14,368 nt of DNA, from contig CAJXNF010000034.1 in the NCBI GenBank assembly GCA_913056375.1, positions 1 to 14,368 on the forward strand. The letters are read 5' to 3'. The notes beneath the pieces are model-generated. The model did not search any database, was not told the DNA's origin, and saw nothing but the letters and a program-made list of their open reading frames with translations. The stretch is from an uncultured Pseudomonadota bacterium (GTDB lineage Bacteria; SAR324; NAC60-12). Positions 1 to 6,835 of this stretch are shown here, one piece after another. A program made the position numbers and the translations under genes. The stretch's first letter is position 1. Each line of letters starts with the position of its first letter.

Positions 1-30
1 CCTCCCAAAACCCGAAGGAAAACCCTTAAC

Positions 31-501
31 ATGCCTCCAGCTGAAAACGACAAGCCGCTCTCTTTTGTCGAGAATCGCAATCTGCGAGAGCATCCGACAG
101 AAACTAACGCTCCCGCCTTCCGGCCAGATCCCCTGTCTGTGGATCGTAGTGAAGCACTGGAGGCGATGAATCATCATGCACAGGAGCAGATTGATCGACT
201 TCAGGAACAAGCCCAATTATTACTTCGGCAGGCCCAGGAGATTGAAGCACGTGTGCGACTCGCAGAACAGATCGCCAAGGCCCAGTATCGGTTCACGCCG
301 GTGTTGCTGCAACCCTACCATCTCTACGAAGCTGCCCAATCCAATAGTCATGTCCTCAGCCTGATTGGTCCTGAGGAGTGGAGTAATTCCTGTCCTTATG
401 GTTCCTATCTGGCTTGCGTGCGTCAGTTGGGAGATGGCACCTGGGAACCTCTAGAGCAGGGTGATGCATTCGAAACTTTCCAGACACTGCCTGCACCTTA
501 G
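31..501 (+). CDS. DUF2452 (C1orf50-like) domain protein
   Basis: A 156-residue soluble protein of unknown function. Residues 1-45 are polar and probably disordered. Residues 46-85 are rich in Q, E, A and L and look like an amphipathic coiled coil. The C-terminal part (about 86-150) has the pattern I associate with DUF2452, the family of human C1orf50: YHLY, then LSLIGPEEW, a CPYGSYLACV-like strand and a final DGTWEPL. No signal peptide or membrane segment is visible, so it should be cytoplasmic. An AAGGA stretch about 11 bases before the ATG can serve as ribosome binding site. A winged-helix regulator follows 57 bases downstream on the same strand. The family has no established biochemical role, so the assignment is by domain only. 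Confidence 0.75.
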   Translation: MPPAENDKPLSFVENRNLREHPTETNAPAFRPDPLSVDRSEALEAMNHHAQEQIDRLQEQAQLLLRQAQEIEARVRLAEQIAKAQYRFTPVLLQPYHLYEAAQSNSHVLSLIGPEEWSNSCPYGSYLACVRQLGDGTWEPLEQGDAFETFQTLPAP

Positions 502-520
502 CCTAGCCCTTGCATCGGCG

Positions 521-547
521 TTGTTCAGAAGTTGAACCAGCTATAAA
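521..547 (+). promoter_or_regulatory. possible sigma70-type promoter before the winged-helix gene
   Basis: TTGTTC (521-526) and TATAAA (542-547) resemble -35 and -10 boxes, but their 15-base spacing is shorter than the usual 16-18. A start site 6-8 bases past the -10 box would fall about 5 bases before the ATG at 559, giving an almost leaderless transcript. No strong Shine-Dalgarno sequence precedes that ATG, which would fit. This rests on visual matching only. Confidence 0.25.
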
Positions 548-558
548 CATACGGATAA

Positions 559-1116
559 ATGAATCAAGAAGAACAACGCACGCTCTCGCTCTTCGAGGCC
601 GTTGATGGCAATGAGCGCATCAGTCAGCGCCAATTAGCCCAAGAGCTTGGGCTTTCCTTGGGATTGACCAACGCCTTCCTGCAAACAGTGCTTCACAAGG
701 GTTGGATCCGCGCTCGTCATGTCAGCGCAAGGCGCTGGGCCTACTTCCTGACACCAGAAGGCTTCCGAGAGAAAAGTCGCTTGACGATGAATTACCTGCG
801 GCGAACGATGCATTCGTTTCAGGAACTCAAAACCCTCATCCTCCAGCATTTCACTGAACTTGAGTTGCAGGGCTGCCAGCGCATTCACTTGTGCAGTGAA
901 GGAGATCTGCAAGAAATCATTCGTCTTTGCCTGCCACTTTCCAAACTGGAATTGTCTGCCTCCACGGGTCCTGATGAGTTGCTCAAGCGACCGCTACCAA
1001 TTCTGGCTCGGGATGAGCGGATGTTTCTGGCTGTTCTACAAGATCAGGGACCTTTGATCCTGCATCTGCAGCAACACGGCTGGAAGGCGGGTCAACATTT
1101 TGTCTGTCTCTACTGA
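559..1116 (+). CDS. winged-helix transcriptional regulator (EPS-associated MarR-like) with C-terminal Rossmann-like domain
   Basis: A 185-residue probable DNA-binding regulator. Residues 1-85 form a winged helix-turn-helix: SQRQLAQELGLSLG is the helix-turn-helix, followed by HKGWIRAR and the wing with YFLTPEGFREKSRLT. This pattern is typical of the MarR-like regulators found next to exopolysaccharide or LPS gene clusters. After a helical linker (about 86-110), residues 111-185 read as alternating strands and helices (GCQRIHLCSEGDLQEII at the start, GQHFVCLY at the end), like a small Rossmann-type ligand domain; its ligand is unknown. The glycine-rich loop expected after the first strand is degraded here (CSEGD). 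The only sugar-related gene nearby is the glycosyltransferase at 5119-6330. The next ORF lies in the same frame, just past the TGA stop. Confidence 0.7.
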   Translation: MNQEEQRTLSLFEAVDGNERISQRQLAQELGLSLGLTNAFLQTVLHKGWIRARHVSARRWAYFLTPEGFREKSRLTMNYLRRTMHSFQELKTLILQHFTELELQGCQRIHLCSEGDLQEIIRLCLPLSKLELSASTGPDELLKRPLPILARDERMFLAVLQDQGPLILHLQQHGWKAGQHFVCLY

Positions 1117-1119
1117 GCA

Positions 1120-1527
1120 GTGGATTCAGACATCTCTGCCTCACCTTCTCTCCACTTGGGGTTACTGAAGGAACTACCCACTGAAGCACTGGCCGGCTGG
1201 GGTTGTGTGACCCCGTTTTGGGGTGGCAAGATGGCAGATCCCTTCTCAGCAGAGCAAGCGACGTTTGTGGTACAGCCAGAGGATTTGGTGGCTCTCAAGC
1301 AGTGGCTGACTACAGTTGGGCTGACCAAGTTGGAGCGACAGTTGAAGGTGCTCGGCATCGAAAGAGGCAGTACCGAAGTCGCCGAGGTAGTGAGCCGCCA
1401 GTTTGTTCTGCAAGGAAGCCCCAATGGTTCTCACGACTCCCTCTTCCTGACTGCCTGGAAAGGTACACGTTCTCAACGTAAATTAGGCTTTTCCAGTCGC
1501 TTGTCTTCGTCTAACGAATCAAAATAA
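1120..1527 (+). CDS. hypothetical protein, unrecognised
   Basis: A 135-residue ORF if it begins at the GTG 4 bases past the upstream stop. The alternative is ATG at 1231 (98 residues, MADPFSAEQ), which has a G-rich GGGGTGG tract upstream. I do not recognise the family. The middle part (about residues 38-95) has ordinary codon usage and amphipathic character, with a predicted helix PEDLVALKQWLTT and a second around STEVAEVVSRQF. The tail is Ser/Arg/Lys-rich and may be disordered. No membrane segment or signal is seen. It shares the frame of the preceding regulator, from which a single TGA separates it, so the two could be adjacent genes or, less likely, one interrupted gene. If it is not coding, 1117-1631 is non-coding with nothing else recognisable in it. 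Confidence 0.42.
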   Translation: MDSDISASPSLHLGLLKELPTEALAGWGCVTPFWGGKMADPFSAEQATFVVQPEDLVALKQWLTTVGLTKLERQLKVLGIERGSTEVAEVVSRQFVLQGSPNGSHDSLFLTAWKGTRSQRKLGFSSRLSSSNESK

Positions 1528-1631
1528 TCCCTGCCAGCTTGATGAGGAAGAATTGACTGTTGTTGGTATCTTCCTTACCGTTCCCTTCTATTTTTCAAAT
1601 AGTTGCTTGTTACTTTCTATAAGAAATAATT

Positions 1632-1859
1632 ATGAAAGCTTGGTTGGACGAACTAGTTGATGGAATCTACCGTGGGCTTTTTGCTCTGATTGTCCTGTTC
1701 GTACCTACTTTGGCGCTCGGTGAACTAGTCAAGGTGATCTTTCCAGCAGAGTATCACGGTTGGTCCTTTCTTGGAGTGCTTTGCGCCTATTTCCTGCTGC
1801 TCTATCGACTGCGTCATCGGTTGCCCTACTGGCGGGATGAGGAGCCAACCGACTCCTGA
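1632..1859 (+). CDS. small two-helix inner-membrane protein
   Basis: A 75-residue protein with two hydrophobic stretches: about residues 14-36 (GLFALIVLFVPTLALGELV core) and 43-60 (GWSFLGVLCAYFLLLYRL core). A basic segment RLRHRLPYWR and an acidic tail follow. The charge distribution suggests a hairpin with the positive C-terminal tail in the cytoplasm. No family is recognised. The ATG follows an AT-rich, weakly purine-rich leader (AAGAAAT). The 104 bases upstream are AT-rich compared with their surroundings and may hold a promoter, but no convincing box pair is seen. gltA begins 56 bases downstream on the same strand, so co-transcription is possible; a functional link is not shown. Confidence 0.65.
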   Translation: MKAWLDELVDGIYRGLFALIVLFVPTLALGELVKVIFPAEYHGWSFLGVLCAYFLLLYRLRHRLPYWRDEEPTDS

Positions 1860-1893
1860 CGGGGTTGTGCTGTAAACCTATTTTCAACACGAA

Positions 1894-1906
1894 TTCATTG
1901 AATGAA
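1894..1906. promoter_or_regulatory. perfect 13-base palindrome in the gltA leader
   Basis: TTCATT-G-AATGAA is a perfect inverted repeat (6+1+6) immediately before, and partly overlapping, the AAAGGA ribosome binding site of gltA. It could be an operator or a small hairpin affecting ribosome access. A 13-base AT-rich palindrome can also arise by chance. Confidence 0.25.
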
Positions 1907-1915
1907 AGGATTCGC

Positions 1916-3196
1916 ATGAGTGACAATGCACGGATTGATATTAGAGGTAAGTCAGTGGATTTGCCGATTGTGGAAGGCAGTGAAGGTGAATTGGGACTGG
2001 ACATCAGTAAACTGCGTGCGCAGTCCAAGGCAATCACGCTGGATCCAGGCTATGTGAACACAGGTGCGTGCACCAGTGCGATTACCTTTCTGGACGGTGA
2101 AGAGGGAATTCTACGTTATCGAGGTTATTCCATAGAGGAGTTGGCAGAGCATTCCAACTTTCTGGAAGTGAGCTACCTCTTGATTTATGGTGATTTGCCA
2201 ACGGTGGAACAATTGGAAGAGTTCCGGCGTAACGTCACGATGCACACGATGCTTCACGAGGATTTGCGCCACATTTATGAGGCATTTCCAAAGGATGCTC
2301 ACCCAATGGCAATTCTCTCCTGCATCGTTTGTGCGCTCTCCACCTTCTACGATGACTTCAGCCATCGTGATCAGAGTGCGGTCGATCTTGCAGTTTGGCG
2401 ACTCGTGGGCAAGTTGCCTACGATTGCTGCTTGGTCCTACAAGAAAAATATCGGTCAGCCCTTTGTCTATCCAAAGAATCACCTCGATTACTGTGCCAAC
2501 TTCCTGAACATGATGTTCAGCGTACCCGCTGGACCTTATGAAATTCCTGAAGTGTTTGCCAAGGCGCTCAACGTGCTCTTCATTTTACACGCTGATCATG
2601 AACAGAACTGCTCCACATCAACAGTACGCTTGGTGGGAAGCAGCCAAGCCAACCTGTTTGCTTCGATTTCATCAGGGATTGCAGCGCTCTGGGGGCCACT
2701 GCATGGTGGGGCAAATCAGGCAGTGCTGGAAATGCTGATGCAGATTCAGAATGATGGCGGTGATGTGCAGAAATTTGTGAATCTTGCCAAGGACAAGAAT
2801 TCGAATTTCCGCCTGATGGGCTTTGGCCACCGAGTCTATCGCAATTTTGATCCACGGGCCAAGATCATCAAGCGCTATGCTGATGAAGTCCTCAAAGTTG
2901 TTGGGGTGCAGGATCCTTTGCTGGATATTGCCAAGCAACTGGAGGAGGCTGCATTGCAAGACGAATACTTCGTTGAGCGCAAACTCTATCCAAACGTCGA
3001 CTTCTACAGCGGGATCATCTACAAGGCGATGGGCTTCCCGATTGATATGTTCACTGTCCTATTTGCGATGGGGCGAATGCCGGGCTGGATCGCGCACTGG
3101 ATCGAAATGCACAATAGTGATGCCAAGATTGGGCGACCTCGACAGATCTACACAGGTCCAACACAGCGTTCGTATCAACAGATCAGCCAGCGCTGA
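1916..3196 (+). CDS. gltA: citrate synthase, type II (hexameric)
   Basis: Condenses oxaloacetate and acetyl-CoA to citrate, the entry step of the TCA cycle, in the cytoplasm. The 426-residue length and the N-terminal beta region fit the hexameric bacterial type. The catalytic residues are all visible: His263 in GPLHGGANQ, His305 in GFGHRVY and Asp362 in NVDFYSG. LHADHEQN, TSTVR and GWIAHWIEM are further family signatures. The ATG at 1916 is preferred because AAAGGA lies 5 bases upstream; an in-frame TTG at 1865 would add 17 residues without a better site. By alignment from memory with E. coli GltA, two residues linked to NADH inhibition differ (Arg109 is Met, Cys206 is Ala), while Arg163 and Lys167 equivalents remain. 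It converges with prmC; a hairpin lies between them. Confidence 0.97.
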   Translation: MSDNARIDIRGKSVDLPIVEGSEGELGLDISKLRAQSKAITLDPGYVNTGACTSAITFLDGEEGILRYRGYSIEELAEHSNFLEVSYLLIYGDLPTVEQLEEFRRNVTMHTMLHEDLRHIYEAFPKDAHPMAILSCIVCALSTFYDDFSHRDQSAVDLAVWRLVGKLPTIAAWSYKKNIGQPFVYPKNHLDYCANFLNMMFSVPAGPYEIPEVFAKALNVLFILHADHEQNCSTSTVRLVGSSQANLFASISSGIAALWGPLHGGANQAVLEMLMQIQNDGGDVQKFVNLAKDKNSNFRLMGFGHRVYRNFDPRAKIIKRYADEVLKVVGVQDPLLDIAKQLEEAALQDEYFVERKLYPNVDFYSGIIYKAMGFPIDMFTVLFAMGRMPGWIAHWIEMHNSDAKIGRPRQIYTGPTQRSYQQISQR

Positions 3197-3209
3197 TTCT
3201 ACCTCTCCA

Positions 3210-3233
3210 GGAGTCGCACAACTGTGCGGCTCC
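3210..3233. terminator. hairpin between convergent gltA and prmC
   Basis: GGAGTCGCAC (3210-3219) pairs with GTGCGGCTCC (3224-3233) around the loop AACT: a 10-pair stem with one G-T wobble. It lies 13 bases past the gltA stop and 14 bases past the prmC stop read on the other strand, the place expected for a shared two-way terminator. Neither side has a clear run of T after the stem, so it is not a textbook intrinsic terminator. It may act with Rho or as a 3' stabilising structure. Confidence 0.55.
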
Positions 3234-3247
3234 ATCCTGCCTTTCCC

Positions 3248-4138
3248 TCATTTCACTCGTAGTTGTGCCACGAGAACTCGTGGATGACCTTGCAAGTCCT
3301 GGCAAAATTCAACCAAGTTCCACGCCTCGGTTTCTTTGATGAGCCTGGTCAAAGTCGGTTGTTGATCGTATCCAATCTCGACAATCAGCAAACCTCCGGG
3401 TCGTAGCAGACGAGGACCCTGCTGGAGAAATTCCCGATACCAGAAAAGACCGTCTTCACCGCCATCCAGCGCCAGATGCGGTTCAAATTGGCTGACTTCA
3501 GGACTCAACCTCGTAATCTCTGTAGTTCGAATGTAGGGAGGGTTGCTTAGAAGTGCGTCAAACTGATGGGCCGTAGATATAGTTGCAAAACCGTTGGACT
3601 GGAGTAATTGTAACCGATTCTGACGTGGTTTAAGGAGCAGTAGGTGTTCCTTACAATTTTGCTGAGCCACTTGGAGTGCGGTCGTGCTTTGCTCCAGACA
3701 AAGCCAATCCAGTTGTGTGCGTTCTGCACAGAGTGACAACGGGATGGCCCCAGTACCTGTGCCAAGTTCCAGTAGTCGTAGAGGGTGTTGGGGAAGGTGA
3801 TTGAGCGCGGCTTCGATCAGCGTTTCTGTGTCAGAACGTGGAATGAGAACGCCTGGAGCAACACGCAGTCGAAGAGACCAAAAATCTCGGTAGCCCAAGA
3901 GATAGGCGACAGGACACCCCTGGCCACGCTTACGAACTATTTGTCGATAGTCCGCTCGTTCTGGTTCTGTCAGGGGCCGATCGGCTTGTAAATACAGTTG
4001 CAGGCGCTCGTAACCCAGGACATGAGCAAGTAGCAACTCTGCATCCAATCGTGCAGTAGCCAGTTGTTTTTCACGGAAGTAGTCCGTGGTCCAACGCAAA
4101 ACGGCTTCAATTGTCCAGGTGTCTGGGGTTTCAGGCAC
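3248..4138 (-). CDS. prmC: peptide chain release factor N5-glutamine methyltransferase
   Basis: Methylates the glutamine of the GGQ motif in release factors RF1 and RF2 using S-adenosylmethionine, which improves translation termination. The 296-residue length is normal. An N-terminal helical domain (1-75) is followed by PVAYLLGYRDFW and VLIPRSDTE (97-105, usually PRPDTE, so Pro is Ser here). The SAM-binding loop is LELGTGTG (123-130). The catalytic NPPY motif, which holds the substrate glutamine, is at 199-202. The start is GTG at 4138, inside the end of the upstream gene; the overlap GTGCCTGA is 8 bases, so translation is probably coupled. The usual neighbour prfA is absent from this window. 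The gene instead ends a four-gene run headed by a glycosyltransferase. Confidence 0.95.
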   Translation of the reverse strand: MPETPDTWTIEAVLRWTTDYFREKQLATARLDAELLLAHVLGYERLQLYLQADRPLTEPERADYRQIVRKRGQGCPVAYLLGYRDFWSLRLRVAPGVLIPRSDTETLIEAALNHLPQHPLRLLELGTGTGAIPLSLCAERTQLDWLCLEQSTTALQVAQQNCKEHLLLLKPRQNRLQLLQSNGFATISTAHQFDALLSNPPYIRTTEITRLSPEVSQFEPHLALDGGEDGLFWYREFLQQGPRLLRPGGLLIVEIGYDQQPTLTRLIKETEAWNLVEFCQDLQGHPRVLVAQLRVK

Positions 4139-4772
4139 GCTGAGATTCGGTTGCTCCGACTGACTCGTCGGCTTCTTCAGATGTTTCTGAGGATTCTTCC
4201 GCAGCAGCTTTGTTCGGGGTGGGTTCCTTGAGGAAGCGCCCCATCAGGCTATTCATGGCCTCTTGAACTCGCTTGACTTGCTCCATGGACTGCCCCACTA
4301 GCCGATCCGAAGTTCGTTTGGCTTCAATCGCAATCGAAGATTCCTTGACAGAGATATCCCCATTGACAGCAACCCAGGCTTTCCGGCGTGTAAAAAATTC
4401 TAAGTAGCCGCTGATCTGAGCAATCCGGCGTCGACAATCGGACATTCGCAGCTTGAGGCGTTGGCTGAAAGATTCCGACGGATCTTGTTGTTTCATCTGG
4501 AGAAAGCCTGCGATAGCTCTCTCGTAAAAGCGCTTTGCCTGCTGAAATTTCTCTTCTGCATTTTTCCACTCCAGCACAAAGGCATCTTGTTCAGCTAGGC
4601 GAAATAGGCACCAACCCTGGTTGCGATACATATCGGGTGTGGTCTTGTTGCGCAATTCGGCAGATTTACCAAATTTTTCGAGAGATTCGACAAAGTGCTC
4701 TAACTTCAACAGTTCAAATCCTTCACGATAGTACTGTTGAGATAGCTCGGAGGAAGCGGCAGGATCAGTCAT
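4131..4772 (-). CDS. TPR-like helical protein of unknown function
   Basis: A 213-residue soluble protein, no enzyme recognised. Residues about 10-90 look like tetratricopeptide-type helix pairs (YYREGFELLKLEHFVESLEKF, then YRNQGWCLFRLAEQ and AKRFYERAIAGFLQM), which usually mediate protein contacts. The middle part has a basic, helical stretch. The last 30 residues are a low-complexity acidic Ser/Glu tail. I chose the ATG at 4772, 14 bases past the stop of the lipoprotein gene; an in-frame TTG at 4796 would add 8 residues and overlap that gene. Its stop overlaps the prmC start by 8 bases, so expression of the two is likely linked. A scaffold or assembly role is only a guess from the fold. Confidence 0.75.
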   Translation of the reverse strand: MTDPAASSELSQQYYREGFELLKLEHFVESLEKFGKSAELRNKTTPDMYRNQGWCLFRLAEQDAFVLEWKNAEEKFQQAKRFYERAIAGFLQMKQQDPSESFSQRLKLRMSDCRRRIAQISGYLEFFTRRKAWVAVNGDISVKESSIAIEAKRTSDRLVGQSMEQVKRVQEAMNSLMGRFLKEPTPNKAAAEESSETSEEADESVGATESQRA

Positions 4773-4786
4773 GGTTGATTTAGATT

Positions 4787-5083
4787 TTATGGGCAAGGGT
4801 AGGTGCCGGGAGGAACAATCAATTCGGGATGCCGAACAATGGTTGTCGACTGTCCTGTTGTAAAATGATAAGTGACTCGCTCTTCAGAAATGAACAGAAA
4901 CTCTGGAGCACTTTCTTCCCAGCCGGCATTGCGTCGAAACTCCCTTTCATAGACAACTCGGCAGAGATAATCAATTTGCTGCTGTTGCATGGTGGGATAG
5001 AGCAGGGAACGAGGAGACTGCTGACAAGCGCCGATAGTGAGGAGGATCAGGATGGTCAGCCAAGGGGCTTTTAGAAAAGACAT
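4787..5083 (-). CDS. small lipoprotein
   Basis: A 98-residue predicted lipoprotein. It begins with a short positive region (Lys5), a hydrophobic core and the lipobox IGAC with Cys20 as the lipidated residue; Gln21-Gln22 after the cysteine suggests outer-membrane sorting by Lol rules. The mature part of about 79 residues has two more cysteines (Cys41 in YLCRVV and Cys97 in YPCP) that could form a disulfide in the periplasm. It also carries aromatic-rich strands such as FLFISEERVTYHF. No known family is recognised. It starts 35 bases after the glycosyltransferase gene and ends 14 bases before the TPR-like gene. The Shine-Dalgarno sequence is weak. Confidence 0.75.
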   Translation of the reverse strand: MSFLKAPWLTILILLTIGACQQSPRSLLYPTMQQQQIDYLCRVVYEREFRRNAGWEESAPEFLFISEERVTYHFTTGQSTTIVRHPELIVPPGTYPCP

Positions 5084-5118
5084 GAACGTTGCCTGTGCTC
5101 AAAAACAACGGCGAGAAA

Positions 5119-6330
5119 TCAGGAAGAAGCTTCCTGCACGGCTGCTGTTGATGGAAGCTCTTCGTCTTCAGGAATGTCTACGGGGCCCGATGATTCAGGG
5201 CCGGGATCAACGCGCCACTGACGATAGCCATATTGCACAGCATTGGCAATCTGGCGGGCGAAGCGATCACGCCCAAAGCGTTGGGTCTGCTTGCGCAACT
5301 GAACTGGATCGAAGTCCTCCCACGTCTGCTCCATTTGCTCAATAGCAGCACAGAGGGCATCAACACGGGCTTCCTTGAAAAAAATACCAGTCTGTTCGTT
5401 AACAGTCTCCAGGGCACCGCCACCTGCAAACGCCAGCACCGGAGTACCCGCTGCCTGAGCTTCCAAAGGTGTGATGCCAAAGTCGTCAATCCCTGGAAAA
5501 ACAAAAGCTCGTGCCTGCTGATAAAGCGCTGGAAGTTCGTGAGAGGCCCGGTCTCCCAGGAACTCGATATTTGGTTCGGCAATGGATTGGCAATATTCCT
5601 GATCCTGACCCGTACCAACAATTTTCAAGGGTAGTCCCAAACGGTTGAAGGCTTCGATTGCCAAGTCAACCCGCTTGTTTGGTGCGAAGGCCCCAACCAT
5701 CAGGTAATAGTCCTGCTTGCTCACCGGTCCTTGCGGTACAAAGGCTTCTAGATCAACAGGTGGATAGACAACTTGAGACTCACGGTCGTAATATTCCAGA
5801 ATTTTTTGACGAATGTTACGACTGTTGCAGAGGAACGTGTGTACTCGCTTGGCGCTGGACTTGTCCCATTCTCGCAGATAAGGCCGCATTGCCTCTCCAC
5901 CGAGGCGCTGTAAGCGAGAGGTTTGCATTCGCCGGAAGTAGAGGTCGAAAGAGTCCCAGATGTAGCGCATGGGGGCGTGTACGTAGGACAAGTGGTAGGT
6001 GTTGGGTCCCACGCGAACACCCTTGGCTGCACAATGACTTGAACTGATGATGACGTCGTAGTCACTGAGGTCAAAAGCTTCAATCGCTGTTGGAAAGAGC
6101 GGCAAAAAGTAGCGGTAGTGCTTGATGCCTCCAGGAATGTGCTGCAGGAAAGATGTGTAGATCGGCATCTCCGCAATTGTAGGTGAGACGCTACCTGTCT
6201 GATGCACAAGCGTGTAGAGGTCTGCCTGGGGAAAAAGTTCACAGAACACCTCTAGGCACTTCTCTCCGCCACGCATACCGGTCAACCAATCGTGAACCAG
6301 GGCAATTCTTCGACCTTCCAGTAACGCCAT
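5119..6330 (-). CDS. glycosyltransferase family 4 (WbaZ/mannosyltransferase-like)
   Basis: A 403-residue GT-B fold enzyme, probably adding mannose or a related sugar from a nucleotide-sugar donor during O-antigen or exopolysaccharide assembly on the cytoplasmic face of the inner membrane. The N-terminal domain has ALVHDWLTGMRGGEK (glycine-rich acceptor-side loop) and YVHAPMRYIWD near residue 118. The C-terminal domain has GAFAPNKRVDLAIEAF, where Lys219 and Arg220 are the typical donor-phosphate contacts, and DDFGITPLEAQAAGTP (282-297) with GGGALETV, the GT4 E-x7-E motif in its D/E form. The length is normal and there are no transmembrane helices. The exact sugar cannot be read from sequence. 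It heads the minus-strand run with the lipoprotein, TPR-like and prmC genes, and is divergent from folB across a 91-base gap that must hold promoters for both. Confidence 0.9.
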   Translation of the reverse strand: MALLEGRRIALVHDWLTGMRGGEKCLEVFCELFPQADLYTLVHQTGSVSPTIAEMPIYTSFLQHIPGGIKHYRYFLPLFPTAIEAFDLSDYDVIISSSHCAAKGVRVGPNTYHLSYVHAPMRYIWDSFDLYFRRMQTSRLQRLGGEAMRPYLREWDKSSAKRVHTFLCNSRNIRQKILEYYDRESQVVYPPVDLEAFVPQGPVSKQDYYLMVGAFAPNKRVDLAIEAFNRLGLPLKIVGTGQDQEYCQSIAEPNIEFLGDRASHELPALYQQARAFVFPGIDDFGITPLEAQAAGTPVLAFAGGGALETVNEQTGIFFKEARVDALCAAIEQMEQTWEDFDPVQLRKQTQRFGRDRFARQIANAVQYGYRQWRVDPGPESSGPVDIPEDEELPSTAAVQEASS

Positions 6331-6421
6331 CCTGTTTCTTTCTGAAGATTATTGGAGTTTGTAAACCAGTGAAAGGTATCCGTCCCTGCCCAAATCTGCA
6401 ACCAGAATCGTCCCTGTAATT

Positions 6422-6835
6422 ATGCCATCTCCGACTGCTTCCAAGTGCTTTTGGATTCGTCTTCAACAACTACGCTTCCACGCCCATCATGGAGTACTGC
6501 CAGAAGAAGCCACTTTGGGACAACGCTTTGTACTGGACTTGGAGTGTGCGTTCCATCCGCCATCAGAACCTTGGACTGATGAATTGTCGCACACGGTATC
6601 CTACGCAGAGCTTTGTGAGCAAATCCGTGAGCTTTGTGAACAGCGTAGATTCAAGTTGCTGGAGTCACTAGCCGATGCGATTGTTGAACGTCTCCGCGCA
6701 GAATTCCCAAAGCTTGAGTACATCCGAGTCTGCCTACACAAGCCCTCCGTTCCTCTAGCAGCTTTATTGGATGAGGCTGCCGTAGAGCTTCGCTGGTGTA
6801 GTGAGGCATGGCCAAACTCCCTGGCTTCTTCTTGA
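6422..6835 (+). CDS. folB: dihydroneopterin aldolase
   Basis: Cleaves 7,8-dihydroneopterin to 6-hydroxymethyl-7,8-dihydropterin and glycolaldehyde in folate synthesis. The 137-residue length fits, with a short N-terminal extension. The family signatures are visible: HHGVLPEE (22-29) with the substrate-binding Glu, SYAEL near 60, LLESLADAIVERL (79-91) with Glu81, which binds the pterin ring, and the catalytic Lys107 in HKPSVP. The downstream folK and folP partners are not in this window, so it is not part of a folate operon here. It starts divergently from the glycosyltransferase gene, and nadE follows 118 bases later with its own probable promoter region. The last 15 residues are not conserved. 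Confidence 0.92.
   Translation: MPSPTASKCFWIRLQQLRFHAHHGVLPEEATLGQRFVLDLECAFHPPSEPWTDELSHTVSYAELCEQIRELCEQRRFKLLESLADAIVERLRAEFPKLEYIRVCLHKPSVPLAALLDEAAVELRWCSEAWPNSLASS

Noticed and set aside
1114..1143. Selenocysteine insertion at the TGA ending the regulator
   Set aside because: The hairpin is weak and lacks a recognisable bacterial SECIS apical loop, and the protein domain looks complete at the stop; the split is kept as a finding but not called as recoding.
1110..1424. Long antisense reading frame opposite the unrecognised ORF
   Set aside because: Its Ser/Thr/Cys-rich composition is that of a shadow frame, with no motif or ribosome site.
2111..2482. Antisense reading frame within gltA
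   Set aside because: Fully inside a well-supported citrate synthase gene; no independent evidence.
5178..6242. Several overlapping frames on both strands across the glycosyltransferase
   Set aside because: They are shadows of the GT4 gene with unlikely amino-acid composition.
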